Below, in pieces: positions 17,098 to 26,340 of a stretch of DNA of 64,000 bases. Within the stretch, counting starts at the first letter, position 1, and each line of letters begins with the position of its first letter. The translations under genes and the position numbers were made by a program. The notes beneath the pieces were generated by a model, which was not told the DNA's origin, made no database searches, and saw only the letters and a list, made by a program, of their open reading frames with translations. This DNA is from Streptococcus oralis (GTDB lineage Bacteria > Bacillota > Bacilli > Lactobacillales > Streptococcaceae): NCBI RefSeq assembly GCF_019334565.1, contig NZ_CP079724.1:207001-271000 (forward strand), written 5' to 3'.

Positions 17098-17106
17098 TGG
17101 TATAAT
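17098..17106 (+). promoter_or_regulatory. Extended -10 promoter of purR
   Basis: TGgTATAAT at 17098-17106, just after the terminator and 38 bp before the purR ATG. Confidence 0.6.
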
Positions 17107-17144
17107 GGATAAAATATCAAAATTAAATGGAATGGTAAATAAAA

Positions 17145-17972
17145 ATGAAATTAAGAAGAAGTGATCGGATGGTTGTCATTTCCAACTATTTGATTAATAA
17201 TCCATACAAACTAACCAGTCTCAATACCTTTGCAGAAAAGTACGAATCTGCTAAATCATCGATTTCAGAGGACATCGTGATTATCAAGCGTGCCTTTGAG
17301 GAAATCGAAATCGGCCATATTCAGACTGTGACTGGAGCAGGTGGTGGCGTTATCTTTACACCATCAATCTCTAGCCATGAAGCCAAAGAAATGATCGCAG
17401 ACTTGCGTGACAAACTTTCAGAAAGCGACCGTATCTTGCCAGGTGGCTACATTTACCTGTCTGATTTGCTTAGTACGCCTGCCATTTTGAAAAATATTGG
17501 GCGTATCATTGCCAAGAGCTTTATGGACCAAAAAATCGATGCCGTTATGACAGTAGCAACTAAAGGGGTTCCACTCGCAAATGCAGTTGCCAATGTCCTC
17601 AACGTTCCATTTGTCATTGTGCGTCGTGACTTGAAAATTACCGAAGGTTCAACGGTCAGCGTCAACTATGTTTCAGGTTCCAGTGGTGACCGCATTGAGA
17701 AAATGTTCCTTTCAAAACGCAGTCTCAAGGCAGGCAGTCGTGTCTTGATTGTGGATGACTTCTTGAAAGGCGGCGGAACTGTCAACGGGATGATTAGTCT
17801 CTTGCGTGAATTCGATTCTGAACTAGCTGGTGTCGCAGTCTTTGCAGACAATGCCCAAGAAGAACGTGAAAAGCAGTTTGATTACAAGTCACTCTTGAAA
17901 GTAACTAATATTGATGTTAAGAACCAATCCATCGATGTCGAGATTGGAAATATCTTTGACGAAGACAAATAA
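17145..17972 (+). CDS. purR: Purine operon regulator PurR
   Basis: PurR of Gram-positives binds PRPP. In lactic acid bacteria it activates purine biosynthesis genes, while in Bacillus it represses them. The 275-residue protein has an N-terminal winged-helix (RRSDRMVVISNYL..., about 1-75) and a phosphoribosyltransferase-like domain. The PRPP-binding loop VLIVDDFLKGGGTVNGM lies near residue 200, and VATKGVPLANAVA and EGSTVSVNYVSGSSG precede it. It has its own promoter and a weak terminator downstream. Confidence 0.95.
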   Translation: MKLRRSDRMVVISNYLINNPYKLTSLNTFAEKYESAKSSISEDIVIIKRAFEEIEIGHIQTVTGAGGGVIFTPSISSHEAKEMIADLRDKLSESDRILPGGYIYLSDLLSTPAILKNIGRIIAKSFMDQKIDAVMTVATKGVPLANAVANVLNVPFVIVRRDLKITEGSTVSVNYVSGSSGDRIEKMFLSKRSLKAGSRVLIVDDFLKGGGTVNGMISLLREFDSELAGVAVFADNAQEEREKQFDYKSLLKVTNIDVKNQSIDVEIGNIFDEDK

Positions 17973-17984
17973 GAGATAGAACTA

Positions 17985-18015
17985 AAGGTTGGAACGCTTG
18001 TCCCAGCCTTTCTTT
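17985..18015 (+). terminator. Weak hairpin/terminator after purR
   Basis: AAAGGTTGG pairs with CCAGCCTTT (one G-T pair), followed by CTTTG. The weak U-tract may allow read-through to lysA, which lacks a clear promoter of its own. Confidence 0.45.
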
Positions 18016-18038
18016 GCAAACAGAATAGAAGGATGCTT

Positions 18039-19295
18039 ATGAAAACACCATTTATCAGCCGTGAAGATTTAGAAACAATTGTTGCAGAGTTCCCGACTCC
18101 CTTTCACTTGTATGATGAGAAGGGGATTCGTGAAAAAGCAAGAGCCGTCAACCAGGCCTTTTCTTGGAATAAGGGATTCAAAGAATATTTTGCCGTCAAG
18201 GCCACTCCAACCCCAGCCATCTTGAAAATCCTCCAAGAGGAAGGTTGTGGTGTGGACTGTTCTAGTTATGTGGAACTTTTGATGAGCCATAAACTGGATT
18301 TCCCCGGTTCTGAGATCATGTTCTCATCAAACAATACGCCAGACCAAGAGTACGCTTATGCGCGTGAATTGGGTGCAACTATTAACTTGGATGCCTTTGA
18401 AGATATTGAACATCTGGAGCGTGCAGCAGGTATTCCAGAAATCATCTCTTGTCGTTACAATCCTGGAGGCGTTTTTGAGCTAGGAACAGATATCATGGAC
18501 AATCCTGGAGAAGCCAAGTTTGGCATGACCAAGGACCAGCTTTTTGAAGCCTTTGCAGTTTTAAAGGAAAAAGGAGCCAAGACATTTGGGATTCACTCTT
18601 TCCTAGCATCCAATACTGTCACCCATCTCTACTACCCAGAGTTGGCGCGTCAGCTTTTTGAATTAGCCGTTGAAATTAAGGAAAAGTTGGGTATTTCGCT
18701 AGACTTTATCAATCTTTCCGGCGGAATCGGAGTCAATTATCGTCCTGAGCAGGAGCCAAATGACATTGCTGTGATTGGTGAGGGAGTTCGTAAGGTTTAT
18801 GAGGAAGTCCTTACGCCAGCAGGACTTGGTCAGGTCAAGATTTTCACCGAATTGGGTCGCTTTATGTTAGCCCCTCATGGAGCTCTCGTCACAAGAGTCA
18901 CTCATAAGAAAAAAACCTATCGTACCTATTTGGGCGTGGATGCATCAGCAGTCAACCTCATGCGCCCAGCCATGTATGGAGCCTACCACCATATCACTAA
19001 TCTGACACATCCAGATGGACCTGTTGAGGTGGTAGACGTGGTCGGTTCACTCTGTGAAAACAATGATAAATTTGCAGTGAACCGCGAACTACCTTATACA
19101 GAAATCGGTGATTTGCTAGTGATTCATGATACAGGTGCACATGGATTCTCCATGGGTTACCAGTACAATGCCAAACTACGCTCAGCAGAAATCCTCTATA
19201 CCGAAGAAGGAAAAGCCCGCCAAATCCGCCGTGCAGAGCGCCCTGAGGACTATTTTGCAACCTTGTATGGTTTTGATTTTGAATCGGATCAGTAA
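18039..19295 (+). CDS. lysA: Diaminopimelate decarboxylase
   Basis: This PLP enzyme catalyses the last lysine-synthesis step, meso-diaminopimelate to L-lysine. The 418-residue fold-type III enzyme has EYFAVKATPTP with the PLP lysine near residue 52. HSFLASN, LSGGIGVNY, the SLCENNDKF substrate loop and GAHGFSMGYQYN follow. ATG 18039 is 6 bp after AGAAGG; ATG 18033 is too close to it. No other lysine-pathway gene is in the window. Upstream diaminopimelate genes are not visible, so supply of substrate cannot be judged here. Confidence 0.92.
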   Translation: MKTPFISREDLETIVAEFPTPFHLYDEKGIREKARAVNQAFSWNKGFKEYFAVKATPTPAILKILQEEGCGVDCSSYVELLMSHKLDFPGSEIMFSSNNTPDQEYAYARELGATINLDAFEDIEHLERAAGIPEIISCRYNPGGVFELGTDIMDNPGEAKFGMTKDQLFEAFAVLKEKGAKTFGIHSFLASNTVTHLYYPELARQLFELAVEIKEKLGISLDFINLSGGIGVNYRPEQEPNDIAVIGEGVRKVYEEVLTPAGLGQVKIFTELGRFMLAPHGALVTRVTHKKKTYRTYLGVDASAVNLMRPAMYGAYHHITNLTHPDGPVEVVDVVGSLCENNDKFAVNRELPYTEIGDLLVIHDTGAHGFSMGYQYNAKLRSAEILYTEEGKARQIRRAERPEDYFATLYGFDFESDQ

Positions 19296-19354
19296 AAGAA
19301 ATTGAAAATGAAAGTGAAAAACAGATTGCTTTCTAAAAAATAGACAAAAAAACC

Positions 19355-19382
19355 TTGTTTTTCACCTTACTCGTGATATAAT
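19355..19382 (+). promoter_or_regulatory. pflA promoter
   Basis: TTGTTT (19355-19360), 16 bp, TATAAT (19377-19382). Confidence 0.65.
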
Positions 19383-19387
19383 AAAAC

Positions 19388-19402
19388 TATAAAACGGTTT
19401 CA
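19388..19402 (+). promoter_or_regulatory. Candidate cre site at pflA
   Basis: TATAAAACGGTTTCA matches the CcpA consensus WTGNAANCGNWNNCW at all but two positions. It lies just downstream of the -10, where bound CcpA would block transcription. Pyruvate formate-lyase genes are commonly carbon-controlled; the site itself is inference. Confidence 0.35.
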
Positions 19403-19416
19403 AGGAAGGTGACGAT

Positions 19417-20211
19417 ATGTCTGAAGAAACAATTGACTATGGACAAGTGACAGGAATGGTGCATTCGACAGAGAGTTTTGGGGCGGTAGATGGCCCTGGG
19501 ATTCGGTTTATTGTCTTTTTGCAGGGCTGTCACATGCGTTGCCAGTACTGTCATAACCCCGATACATGGGCTATGGAGACCAATAAATCACGCGAACGGA
19601 CAGTAGACGATGTCTTGACAGAAGCCCTTCGCTACCGTGGTTTCTGGGGAGATAAGGGAGGAATCACTGTTAGTGGTGGAGAAGCCCTCTTACAGATTGA
19701 TTTCCTAATTGCCCTCTTTACCAAGGCCAAGGAAAAAGGAATCCACTGTACCTTGGATACCTGTGCCCTTCCATTCCGTAACAAACCACGTTATCTCGAA
19801 AAGTTTAATAAACTCATGGCGGTGACAGACTTGGTTCTCCTGGATATCAAGGAAATCAATGAAGAACAGCACAAGATTGTCACAAGCCAAACCAATAAAA
19901 ACATCTTGGCCTGTGCCCAGTACCTATCAGATATCGGGAAGCCTGTTTGGATTCGCCATGTGCTGGTTCCAGGATTGACAGATAGAGATGAGGATTTGAT
20001 CGAACTTGGTAAGTTTGTCAAGACCCTCAAAAATGTTGACAAGTTTGAAATCTTGCCTTATCACACGATGGGTGAGTTCAAGTGGCGTGAACTTGGAATT
20101 CCTTATTCGCTCGAAGGGGTCAAACCTCCAACAGCAGACCGTGTCAAGAATGCCAAGGAATTGATGGATACAGAAAGTTACCAAGATTACATGAAACGTG
20201 TTCATGGATAA
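19417..20211 (+). CDS. pflA: Pyruvate formate-lyase activating enzyme
   Basis: This radical-SAM enzyme installs the glycyl radical on pyruvate formate-lyase under anaerobic conditions, enabling mixed-acid fermentation. The 264-residue protein has the iron-sulfur motif C-x3-C-x2-C (GCHMRCQYCHNPDTW, near residues 35-49), preceded by VDGPGIRFIVFLQGC and followed by GGITVSGGEALLQ. Later DIKEI and ILPYHTMGEFKW match PflA. AAGGAAGGTG is the ribosome-binding site. The lyase gene itself is not in the window. Confidence 0.96.
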   Translation: MSEETIDYGQVTGMVHSTESFGAVDGPGIRFIVFLQGCHMRCQYCHNPDTWAMETNKSRERTVDDVLTEALRYRGFWGDKGGITVSGGEALLQIDFLIALFTKAKEKGIHCTLDTCALPFRNKPRYLEKFNKLMAVTDLVLLDIKEINEEQHKIVTSQTNKNILACAQYLSDIGKPVWIRHVLVPGLTDRDEDLIELGKFVKTLKNVDKFEILPYHTMGEFKWRELGIPYSLEGVKPPTADRVKNAKELMDTESYQDYMKRVHG

Positions 20212-20243
20212 AAAAGAAGCCTGATGGAGACATCGGGCTTTTG
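20212..20243 (+). terminator. pflA terminator
   Basis: AAGCCTGATG (20217-20226), GAGA loop, CATCGGGCTTTT. Confidence 0.8.
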
Positions 20244-20249
20244 TGATGC

Positions 20250-20283
20250 AAAAAGACTTAGCCTCTCAGCTAAGCCTTTTTCT
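20250..20283 (-). terminator. yidC2 terminator
   Basis: On the minus strand GGCTTAGC and GCTAAGTC flank TGAGAG, followed by TTTTT. Confidence 0.8.
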
Positions 20284-21221
20284 TATTTTCTAGAATGTTG
20301 TTTACCAGCATTGCGTTTTTTATGTTTCTTATTGGTCATGATCGCAGTTGCTTGGTTTGGAGTGACATCTTTGCGTCCGCCTCCAGTTGAAAACGAACTT
20401 GCTTTTGGTGGGTTTTTAGCAAATTCTTCACGAACTTTTTTGCGAAGTTTTGGACGAACAACATAGTTAACGATGAACTGTTGGAGAATCATCATGAAAC
20501 CACCGACAACCCAGTAAAGCGTCACACTGGCTGGTGCGAAGAGGGAGAAGACGACAATCATGAGTGGACTCACGTAAATCATTCTTTTTAGTTGATCTCT
20601 TTGCATCTCGTCTTCTACTCCATGAAGTGAGAGGAGTGATTGGAGATAGTAGAGGATACCAGCGAAAGCGACAAGGAGCAGACTTGGTGAACCAAGATCG
20701 ATACCCAAGAAGGTAGAGCTAGCTACTCCATCAGTGTATTGGGCTGCAAAGTAGATAGCAGAGAAGAATGGCATTTGAATGAGGATAGGGAAGCAACCTA
20801 CACCACCTAACATGCTGATGCCGTGTTCTTTCTGAGCAGCAAAGAGAGCTTGTTGAGCCTCAAGTTTTTCTTCCTGAGTTGTTGCTTCTTTAAGACGTGT
20901 TTGATGTGGTTCAAGCACGTGTTTGAGGGCATTCATCTTTTCAGAGTGAAGTGTCGCTTTCCATGATTGGTAGATACCGAGTGGCAGGATAATCAAACGC
21001 ACGATAATGGTTACGATGATGATCCCGAGACCAAATCCAAGCCCCTGGTCGTTGGCAAAGTATTTGATGGCTTCAGCCATTGGTGCTCCGATGGTATTCC
21101 AAATTAATCCTGTAGGTTGTCCTGTTGCTTTGTCTACTTGGACACAGCCTGTCAAGACGAGTAGCATAGCCACTCCCATAGCAGAGAGGGCAAAACGTTT
21201 AATAGATTTCAATGTTTTCAT
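20283..21221 (-). CDS. yidC2: Membrane protein insertase YidC2
   Basis: YidC/Oxa1/SpoIIIJ insertases place proteins in the cytoplasmic membrane. The 312-residue preprotein has a lipoprotein signal with lipobox LTGC (Cys26) and five membrane segments. The conserved region LGGVGCFPILIQMPFFSAIYFAAQY lies near the middle, and the strongly basic tail (KKHKKRNAGKQHSRK) is typical of YidC2, which can contact ribosomes. Streptococci carry two paralogues; the long basic C-terminus favours YidC2. Confidence 0.92.
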   Translation of the reverse strand: MKTLKSIKRFALSAMGVAMLLVLTGCVQVDKATGQPTGLIWNTIGAPMAEAIKYFANDQGLGFGLGIIIVTIIVRLIILPLGIYQSWKATLHSEKMNALKHVLEPHQTRLKEATTQEEKLEAQQALFAAQKEHGISMLGGVGCFPILIQMPFFSAIYFAAQYTDGVASSTFLGIDLGSPSLLLVAFAGILYYLQSLLSLHGVEDEMQRDQLKRMIYVSPLMIVVFSLFAPASVTLYWVVGGFMMILQQFIVNYVVRPKLRKKVREEFAKNPPKASSFSTGGGRKDVTPNQATAIMTNKKHKKRNAGKQHSRK

Positions 21222-21289
21222 TCCTTCTTTAAAAATTGTACCTTTCTATTCTACTGTTTTTTTGTAAAATATACAATAGTTCTGGAGAC

Positions 21290-21568
21290 CTAATTTGCAA
21301 CTTTGAAGTCTGAATAGGATGAAAAGTTGCTCATCTGCACATCCAGATAGGTGACTTTTGAAAAGGGCGTTGGGCCTTTACGGATTTCTTGGATAAATTT
21401 TGCCATAGTGGCAGAGGAGTCTGCCTGAGCAAGAATTTCAACTGTGCCATCGTCGTTATTCCAGACACGACCAGTGATGCCACCGATTTCAAGAGCTAAA
21501 GTATAAACACCCCAGCGAAAACCAACACCCTGAACCCTGCCTTGGGCAATCATTCTAACCTTTTGCAT
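21290..21568 (-). CDS. acyP: Acylphosphatase
   Basis: The enzyme hydrolyses acyl phosphates such as acetyl phosphate. The 92-residue alpha/beta sandwich has GRVQGVGFRWGV (phosphate loop with the catalytic Arg, residues 10-21) and GRVWNNDDGTVEI with the catalytic Asn. It is divergent from the SpoU methyltransferase gene with a very short shared intergenic region, so its promoter overlaps the neighbour's. Confidence 0.94.
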   Translation of the reverse strand: MQKVRMIAQGRVQGVGFRWGVYTLALEIGGITGRVWNNDDGTVEILAQADSSATMAKFIQEIRKGPTPFSKVTYLDVQMSNFSSYSDFKVAN

Positions 21569-21586
21569 ACCAAACCCCTTTGATTG

Positions 21587-21595
21587 TGTTATAAT
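21587..21595 (+). promoter_or_regulatory. Extended -10 promoter, probably giving a leaderless mRNA
   Basis: TGtTATAAT at 21587-21595 ends only 6 bp before the ATG at 21602, so the expected transcription start coincides with the start codon. There is no room for a ribosome-binding site. Confidence 0.6.
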
Positions 21596-21601
21596 ATTTC
21601 T

Positions 21602-22342
21602 ATGACTATTATAACCTCAAAAACCAATTCAGTGGTAAAAAATGCCAAGAAATTGCATCAAAAAAAATATCGAAAGTCTACCTATTTGATTGAAGGTTGG
21701 CACTTATTTGAAGAAGCTGTTCAAGCAGGGGTGACGATTGAAAAGGTCTTTGCCCTAGAAAGTTACCGAGATCAGCTAGCTAATTTTCCTCAAATGGTCT
21801 GGGTTTCAGAGGAAATTTTGCTGGATTTGGCAGATACGCAAACTCCTCAAGGCATTGTTGCGGTGATTCAGAAAGAAGAAGTGGGATTGCCTGATTTTAG
21901 TCAGGGGAAGTTTCTATTTTTAGAAGATGTCCAAGACCCTGGTAATGTGGGCACCATGATTCGGACGGCGGATGCTGCAGGTTTTACAGGGGTTATTGTC
22001 TCAGACAAGTCAGCAGATATCTACAGTCTTAAGACCCTACGTTCCATGCAAGGAAGTCATTTTCACTTGCCCATCTATCGTATGCCTCTTGCCACCTTTG
22101 TAGTAGAGGCAAAAAAGAGCAATTTGCCCATTCTAGCAACGACCTTGTCGAGAGATTCAAAGGATTATCGTGAGCTTTCTCCCTTAGAAAACTTTGCTCT
22201 AGTCATGGGAAATGAAGGACAGGGGATTAGTTCTGTCATGGCTGAGAGTGCTGACCAGCTGGTTCATATAGGCATGAAAGGCCGAGCAGAAAGTCTCAAC
22301 GTGGCAGTTGCAGCAGGCATTTTGATGTTTTATTTCAGCTAA
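21602..22342 (+). CDS. TrmH/SpoU-family RNA 2'-O-methyltransferase
   Basis: This SPOUT methyltransferase modifies tRNA or 23S rRNA ribose; the target is not predictable. The 246-residue protein has an N-terminal substrate-binding domain (residues 1-95) and the three SpoU motifs: FLEDVQDPGNVGTMIRTADAAG, LVMGNEGQGIS and ESLNVAVAAGILMF, which form the SAM-binding trefoil knot. I start at ATG 21602; an ATG at 21584 would overlap the -10 box. It is probably translated from a leaderless transcript. Confidence 0.9.
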   Translation: MTIITSKTNSVVKNAKKLHQKKYRKSTYLIEGWHLFEEAVQAGVTIEKVFALESYRDQLANFPQMVWVSEEILLDLADTQTPQGIVAVIQKEEVGLPDFSQGKFLFLEDVQDPGNVGTMIRTADAAGFTGVIVSDKSADIYSLKTLRSMQGSHFHLPIYRMPLATFVVEAKKSNLPILATTLSRDSKDYRELSPLENFALVMGNEGQGISSVMAESADQLVHIGMKGRAESLNVAVAAGILMFYFS

Positions 22343-22355
22343 TTTATAAAATCTT

Positions 22356-22364
22356 TGTTATAAT
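22356..22364 (+). promoter_or_regulatory. Extended -10 promoter of the BI-1 gene
   Basis: TGtTATAAT at 22356-22364, 32 bp before the start codon. Confidence 0.6.
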
Positions 22365-22396
22365 CAAGACATATCTATAGAAAAAGGAGAATCAGA

Positions 22397-23080
22397 ATGA
22401 ATCAATCGATTATTCAAGAACGTTCAGGTCTCAATCAATTTTACGCCAAGGTTTACGCCTTTGTGGGACTTGGAATTGGTCTATCGGCTCTCGTATCAGC
22501 TTTGATGTTGACAGTCTTTCAATCCCAATTGGTCTACTTTTTAATGCATGGTCGTCTCTGGTTGATGATTGCAACTTTTGCAGAACTTGCTCTGGTCTTT
22601 GTTGCAAGTAGCATGGCTGCCAAAAATAGCCCAGCAGCTCTCCCAGTATTTTTAGTTTATTCTGTTTTAAATGGCTTTACGCTCAGCTTTGTCGTAGCCT
22701 TCTATACACCTGGAACCGTCTTATCAGCCTTTGTATCCAGTGCCCTTCTATTCTTTGTCATGGCGGCAATCGGAATTTTCACCAAGAAAGATTTGAGTGG
22801 AATGGGCCGAGCTTTGATGGCGGCGTTTGTTGGTCTCATCATTGCTATGGTTGTGAATCTATTTTTAGCCAATAGTTTCTTTGACTACATGATTAGTATT
22901 GCCATGGTCTTGGTTTTCTCAGGTTTGATTGCTTGGGACAACCAAAAGATTCGCTATGTTTATGAGCAGTCACGAGGGCAAGTAGCGACAGGATGGGTCA
23001 TCTCAATGGCGCTTAGCATCTATCTAGACTTTATCAACCTCTTCCTTAGCATCTTACGAATCTTTGGTCGAAACGATTAA
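22397..23080 (+). CDS. Bax inhibitor-1 (YccA/LFG) family membrane protein
   Basis: The 227-residue protein has seven hydrophobic segments and ends with the family's Asp-containing LIAWDNQKIRYVYE and LDFINLFLSILRIFG. Bacterial BI-1 homologues are described as pH-sensitive calcium-leak channels or as regulators of membrane proteases; the role here is unknown. AAAGGAGAATC is the ribosome-binding site. It is monocistronic, with a promoter and a strong terminator. Confidence 0.88.
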   Translation: MNQSIIQERSGLNQFYAKVYAFVGLGIGLSALVSALMLTVFQSQLVYFLMHGRLWLMIATFAELALVFVASSMAAKNSPAALPVFLVYSVLNGFTLSFVVAFYTPGTVLSAFVSSALLFFVMAAIGIFTKKDLSGMGRALMAAFVGLIIAMVVNLFLANSFFDYMISIAMVLVFSGLIAWDNQKIRYVYEQSRGQVATGWVISMALSIYLDFINLFLSILRIFGRND

Positions 23081-23090
23081 TGAATGACAG

Positions 23091-23120
23091 AGTCAGTGTT
23101 CAAAAGAGCACTGACTTTTT
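23091..23120 (+). terminator. Terminator after the BI-1 gene
   Basis: AGTCAGTGTTC and GAGCACTGACT flank AAAA, followed by TTTT. Confidence 0.85.
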
Positions 23121-23154
23121 CTTATTTACTCTTTTCTTTTCTTGGAAATAGGTG

Positions 23155-23160
23155 TATAAT
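23155..23160 (+). promoter_or_regulatory. asnA -10 element
   Basis: TATAAT at 23155-23160, 30 bp before the asnA ATG; the -35 region is T-rich and unclear. Confidence 0.45.
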
Positions 23161-23189
23161 GCTTTTAACTAATTTTTGAGGAGCTGTTT

Positions 23190-24182
23190 ATGAAGAAAAG
23201 TTTTATTCATCAACAAGAAGAAATTTCCTTTGTCAAAAACACTTTTACCCAGTATTTGAAAGATAAGTTAGAAGTTGTTGAAGTTCAAGGTCCTATCTTG
23301 AGCAAGGTCGGGGATGGGATGCAGGACAACCTGTCAGGTGTCGAAAATCCAGTATCCGTCAAGGTTTTGCAGATTCCAGATGAAACCTATGAAGTCGTTC
23401 ACTCACTTGCCAAATGGAAACGCCACACCTTGGCTCGTTTTGGTTTCGGTGAAGGTGAAGGTCTGTTTGTTCACATGAAAGCCCTTCGTCCGGACGAAGA
23501 TTCACTTGACGCGACCCATTCAGTTTATGTGGACCAGTGGGACTGGGAGAAGGTTATCCCAAATGGTCAACGCAATATCGCTTATCTCAAAGAAACCGTT
23601 GAGAAGATTTACAAGGCTATTCGTCTAACAGAGCTAGCCGTAGAAGCTCGCTACGATATCGAATCCATCTTGCCAAAACAAATCACCTTTATCCATACAG
23701 AAGAGTTGGTAGAACGCTATCCAGACCTAACACCGAAAGAGCGTGAAAATGCGATTTGTAAAGAGTTCGGTGCAGTCTTCTTGATTGGTATTGGTGGCGA
23801 GTTGCCTGACGGAAAACCTCATGACGGCCGTGCACCTGACTACGATGACTGGACAACAGAGTCTGAAAATGGCTATAAGGGGCTAAATGGAGATATTCTA
23901 GTTTGGAACGAATCTCTTGGTTGTGCCTTTGAGCTTTCGTCGATGGGGATTCGGGTAGATGAAGATACACTTCGTCGCCAAGTGGCTCTTACAGGAGACG
24001 AAAATCGTCTGGAGTTGGAATGGCATAAGGCACTGCTCAACGGTCTTTTCCCATTGACAATCGGTGGGGGGATTGGACAGTCTCGGATGGCCATGTTCCT
24101 TCTTCGTAAGAAACACATCGGAGAGGTTCAGACCAGTGTTTGGCCGCAAGAAGTCCGCGACACGTACGAAAATATTTTGTAG
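23190..24182 (+). CDS. asnA: Aspartate-ammonia ligase (asparagine synthetase A)
   Basis: AsnA makes asparagine from aspartate, ammonia and ATP. The 330-residue protein resembles class II aminoacyl-tRNA synthetase cores. [15 protein letters not shown] at the N-terminus, [28 protein letters not shown] and [14 protein letters not shown] at the C-terminus match AsnA. GAGGAG is the ribosome-binding site. The window therefore carries both asparagine synthesis (asnA) and breakdown (ansA). Confidence 0.96.
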   Translation: MKKSFIHQQEEISFVKNTFTQYLKDKLEVVEVQGPILSKVGDGMQDNLSGVENPVSVKVLQIPDETYEVVHSLAKWKRHTLARFGFGEGEGLFVHMKALRPDEDSLDATHSVYVDQWDWEKVIPNGQRNIAYLKETVEKIYKAIRLTELAVEARYDIESILPKQITFIHTEELVERYPDLTPKERENAICKEFGAVFLIGIGGELPDGKPHDGRAPDYDDWTTESENGYKGLNGDILVWNESLGCAFELSSMGIRVDEDTLRRQVALTGDENRLELEWHKALLNGLFPLTIGGGIGQSRMAMFLLRKKHIGEVQTSVWPQEVRDTYENIL

Positions 24183-24217
24183 AGAATCGAACCGCAAGGT
24201 TCGGTTCTCTTTCTCTT
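24181..24217 (+). terminator. asnA terminator
   Basis: GAGAATCGAACC and GGTTCGGTTCTC around a GCAA loop, followed by a T-rich tract. Confidence 0.85.
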
Positions 24218-24230
24218 TTTGCCTATAATT

Positions 24231-24239
24231 TGGTATAAT
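24231..24239 (+). promoter_or_regulatory. Extended -10 promoter, probably giving a leaderless rsmD mRNA
   Basis: TGgTATAAT at 24231-24239 ends 7 bp before ATG 24247; no ribosome-binding site fits between. Confidence 0.6.
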
Positions 24240-24246
24240 AAACGGT

Positions 24247-24786
24247 ATGAAAATTGTATCAGGAATCTACGGGGGGCGCCCCCTCAAGACGCTAGAAGGC
24301 AAGACGACGAGGCCGACATCGGATAAGGTGCGTGGAGCTATCTTTAACATGATAGGTCCCTATTTTGAGGGCGGTCGTGTCTTGGATCTCTATGCTGGCA
24401 GTGGTGGTCTGTCTATTGAAGCTGTGTCAAGAGGGATGTCCCATGCTGTCTTAGTGGAACGGGAGCGAAAGGCCCAAGCTGTCATCGCTGAAAATATCCA
24501 GATGACCAAGGAAGTTTCTAAATTTCAGCTCTTAAAGATGGAAGCTGACCGTGCTCTAGAGCAAGTCGGAGGGACATTTAATCTGGTCTTTTTAGACCCT
24601 CCCTACGCAAAAGAACAAATCGTTGCAGATATCGAAAAAATGGCAGAAAGAAATCTCTTCTCCCAAGAAGTCATGGTTGTCTGCGAAACCGATAAGTCTG
24701 TAGAACTTCCAGAAGAAATCGCCTGCTTAGGCATCTGGAAGGAAAAAATATATGGGATTAGTAAGGTGACAGTCTATGTCAGATAA
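24247..24786 (+). CDS. rsmD: 16S rRNA (guanine966-N2)-methyltransferase
   Basis: RsmD methylates G966 of 16S rRNA. The 179-residue Rossmann methyltransferase has [14 protein letters not shown] at residues 22-35, the SAM-binding [19 protein letters not shown] near 46-64 and the catalytic LDPPY near 118. It overlaps coaD by 11 bp, a conserved pairing in Firmicutes. The promoter is almost on top of the start codon. Confidence 0.95.
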   Translation: MKIVSGIYGGRPLKTLEGKTTRPTSDKVRGAIFNMIGPYFEGGRVLDLYAGSGGLSIEAVSRGMSHAVLVERERKAQAVIAENIQMTKEVSKFQLLKMEADRALEQVGGTFNLVFLDPPYAKEQIVADIEKMAERNLFSQEVMVVCETDKSVELPEEIACLGIWKEKIYGISKVTVYVR

Positions 24787-25264
24787 AATTGGATTATTTA
24801 CAGGTTCATTTGATCCGATGACAAATGGACATCTGGATATCATTGAACGTGCCAGCAAACTCTTTGATAAGCTCTATGTCGGGGTTTTCTACAATCCCCA
24901 CAAACAAGGTTTTCTCCCCGTTGAGAATCGCAAACGAGCAGTCGAAAAATCGGTGGCGCATATAGATAATGTAGAGGTCTTGGCTTCTCATGATGAATTG
25001 GTAGTCGAAGTTGCAAGGAGACTGGGAGCAAAAACCCTTGTCCGTGGCTTGCGAAATGCCACTGACTTGCAATATGAGTCTAGTTTTGACTACTACAATC
25101 ATCAACTGGCCCCAGAAATCGAAACCATTTACCTATACAGTCGCCCAGAGCATCTTTATATTAGCTCTTCGGCCGTGAGAGAACTTCTGAAGTTTGGTCA
25201 GGAGATTCAGCAATATGTCCCAAACAGTGTTGTGGAGGAATTAGAACATGAAGAAAAAAACTAG
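24776..25264 (+). CDS. coaD: Phosphopantetheine adenylyltransferase
   Basis: CoaD transfers AMP to 4'-phosphopantetheine, the penultimate step of coenzyme A synthesis. The 162-residue nucleotidyltransferase has [14 protein letters not shown] (H-x-G-H motif, residues 8-21), [12 protein letters not shown] and the C-terminal [13 protein letters not shown] motif. It overlaps rsmD upstream (11 bp) and the Lon/PDZ protease downstream (17 bp), so the three are one operon. Confidence 0.96.
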   Translation: MSDKIGLFTGSFDPMTNGHLDIIERASKLFDKLYVGVFYNPHKQGFLPVENRKRAVEKSVAHIDNVEVLASHDELVVEVARRLGAKTLVRGLRNATDLQYESSFDYYNHQLAPEIETIYLYSRPEHLYISSSAVRELLKFGQEIQQYVPNSVVEELEHEEKN

Positions 25265-26285
25265 ATGGCCCTTATATGTCATCCTAGCACTAGTATTGAC
25301 TTTTTTAGCCTTTGTAGTACCTTTACCATACTACATAGAAGTTCCAGGTGGAGCGGAAGATATTCGTAGAGTATTGAAAGTCAATGAAACAGAAGACACA
25401 GAAGCAGGAGCTTACCAGTTTGTAACAGTCGGCATTCGACATGCAACTCTGTCGCATCTTGTCTATGCTTGGTTAACACCTTTCACGGATATTAGAAGTG
25501 CCAAGGAGACTACGGGTGGCTCTACTGATGCAGAGTTTATGCGGATCAATCAGTTCTACATGCAAACTTCTCAAAATATGGCCAAGTATCAAGGACTGAA
25601 GACGGCTGGTAAGGATATCGAACTCAAGTACCTGGGAGTTTACGTTTTAACCGTGACAGACAATTCGACTTTTAAAGGCATTCTGAACATTGCAGACACC
25701 GTGACGGCTGTTAATGACAAAACGTTTGACAGTTCAAAAGACTTGGTCGACTATGTCAATTCTCAACAATTGGGGGACACGGTCAAGGTAACCTATGAAG
25801 AAGACGGAAAAGTCAAGTCTGCTGAAGGTAAAATTATCACTCTCGAAAACGGGAAAAACGGGATTGGGATTGGTTTGATTGACCGTACAGAAGTGACCAG
25901 TGACGTTCCAATTCGCTTCTCCACAGCTGGTATCGGGGGACCAAGTGCTGGTCTTATGTTTAGTCTAGCTATTTACACTCAGATAGCAGATCCAGGACTT
26001 CGTAATGGTCGCGTCGTTGCGGGAACGGGAACCATTGATCGCGATGGAAATGTTGGAGACATCGGTGGAATTGACAAAAAAGTGGTTGCAGCCTCTCGTC
26101 AGGGAGCTAACATCTTTTTTGCTCCTGACAATCCAGTCACTGAGGAAGCAAAAAAAGCAGATCCACATGCGAAAAGCAACTATGAAACAGCCCTAGAAGC
26201 TGCTAAAACGATCAAAACAGAGATGAAAATCGTCCCTGTTAAGACCTTGCAGGATGCGATTGATTACCTTAAAAACAATCCCTAA
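25248..26285 (+). CDS. Membrane-anchored PDZ/Lon-like serine protease (YlbL/SepM family)
   Basis: The 345-residue protein has an N-terminal membrane anchor (residues 5-30) with the protease domains outside the cell. A PDZ domain covers about 135-205. A Lon-type (S16) domain has the catalytic Ser in [12 protein letters not shown] and the catalytic Lys in [12 protein letters not shown]. The S. mutans relative SepM trims the competence-stimulating peptide; relatives in other species act on signalling or division proteins. The substrate here is unknown. It starts inside coaD, with GGAGGAATT as ribosome-binding site. Confidence 0.9.
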   Translation: MKKKTRWPLYVILALVLTFLAFVVPLPYYIEVPGGAEDIRRVLKVNETEDTEAGAYQFVTVGIRHATLSHLVYAWLTPFTDIRSAKETTGGSTDAEFMRINQFYMQTSQNMAKYQGLKTAGKDIELKYLGVYVLTVTDNSTFKGILNIADTVTAVNDKTFDSSKDLVDYVNSQQLGDTVKVTYEEDGKVKSAEGKIITLENGKNGIGIGLIDRTEVTSDVPIRFSTAGIGGPSAGLMFSLAIYTQIADPGLRNGRVVAGTGTIDRDGNVGDIGGIDKKVVAASRQGANIFFAPDNPVTEEAKKADPHAKSNYETALEAAKTIKTEMKIVPVKTLQDAIDYLKNNP

Positions 26286-26325
26286 TTCGTAGAAGAATCG
26301 AAAACTAGCGCGCAAGCGGATAAGA

Positions 26326-26334
26326 TGGTATAAT
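26326..26334 (+). promoter_or_regulatory. Extended -10 promoter, probably giving a leaderless mRNA
   Basis: TGgTATAAT at 26326-26334 ends 6 bp before ATG 26341. It probably drives the DUF1146 gene, murA and epuA. Confidence 0.6.
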
Positions 26335-26340
26335 AGTCAA

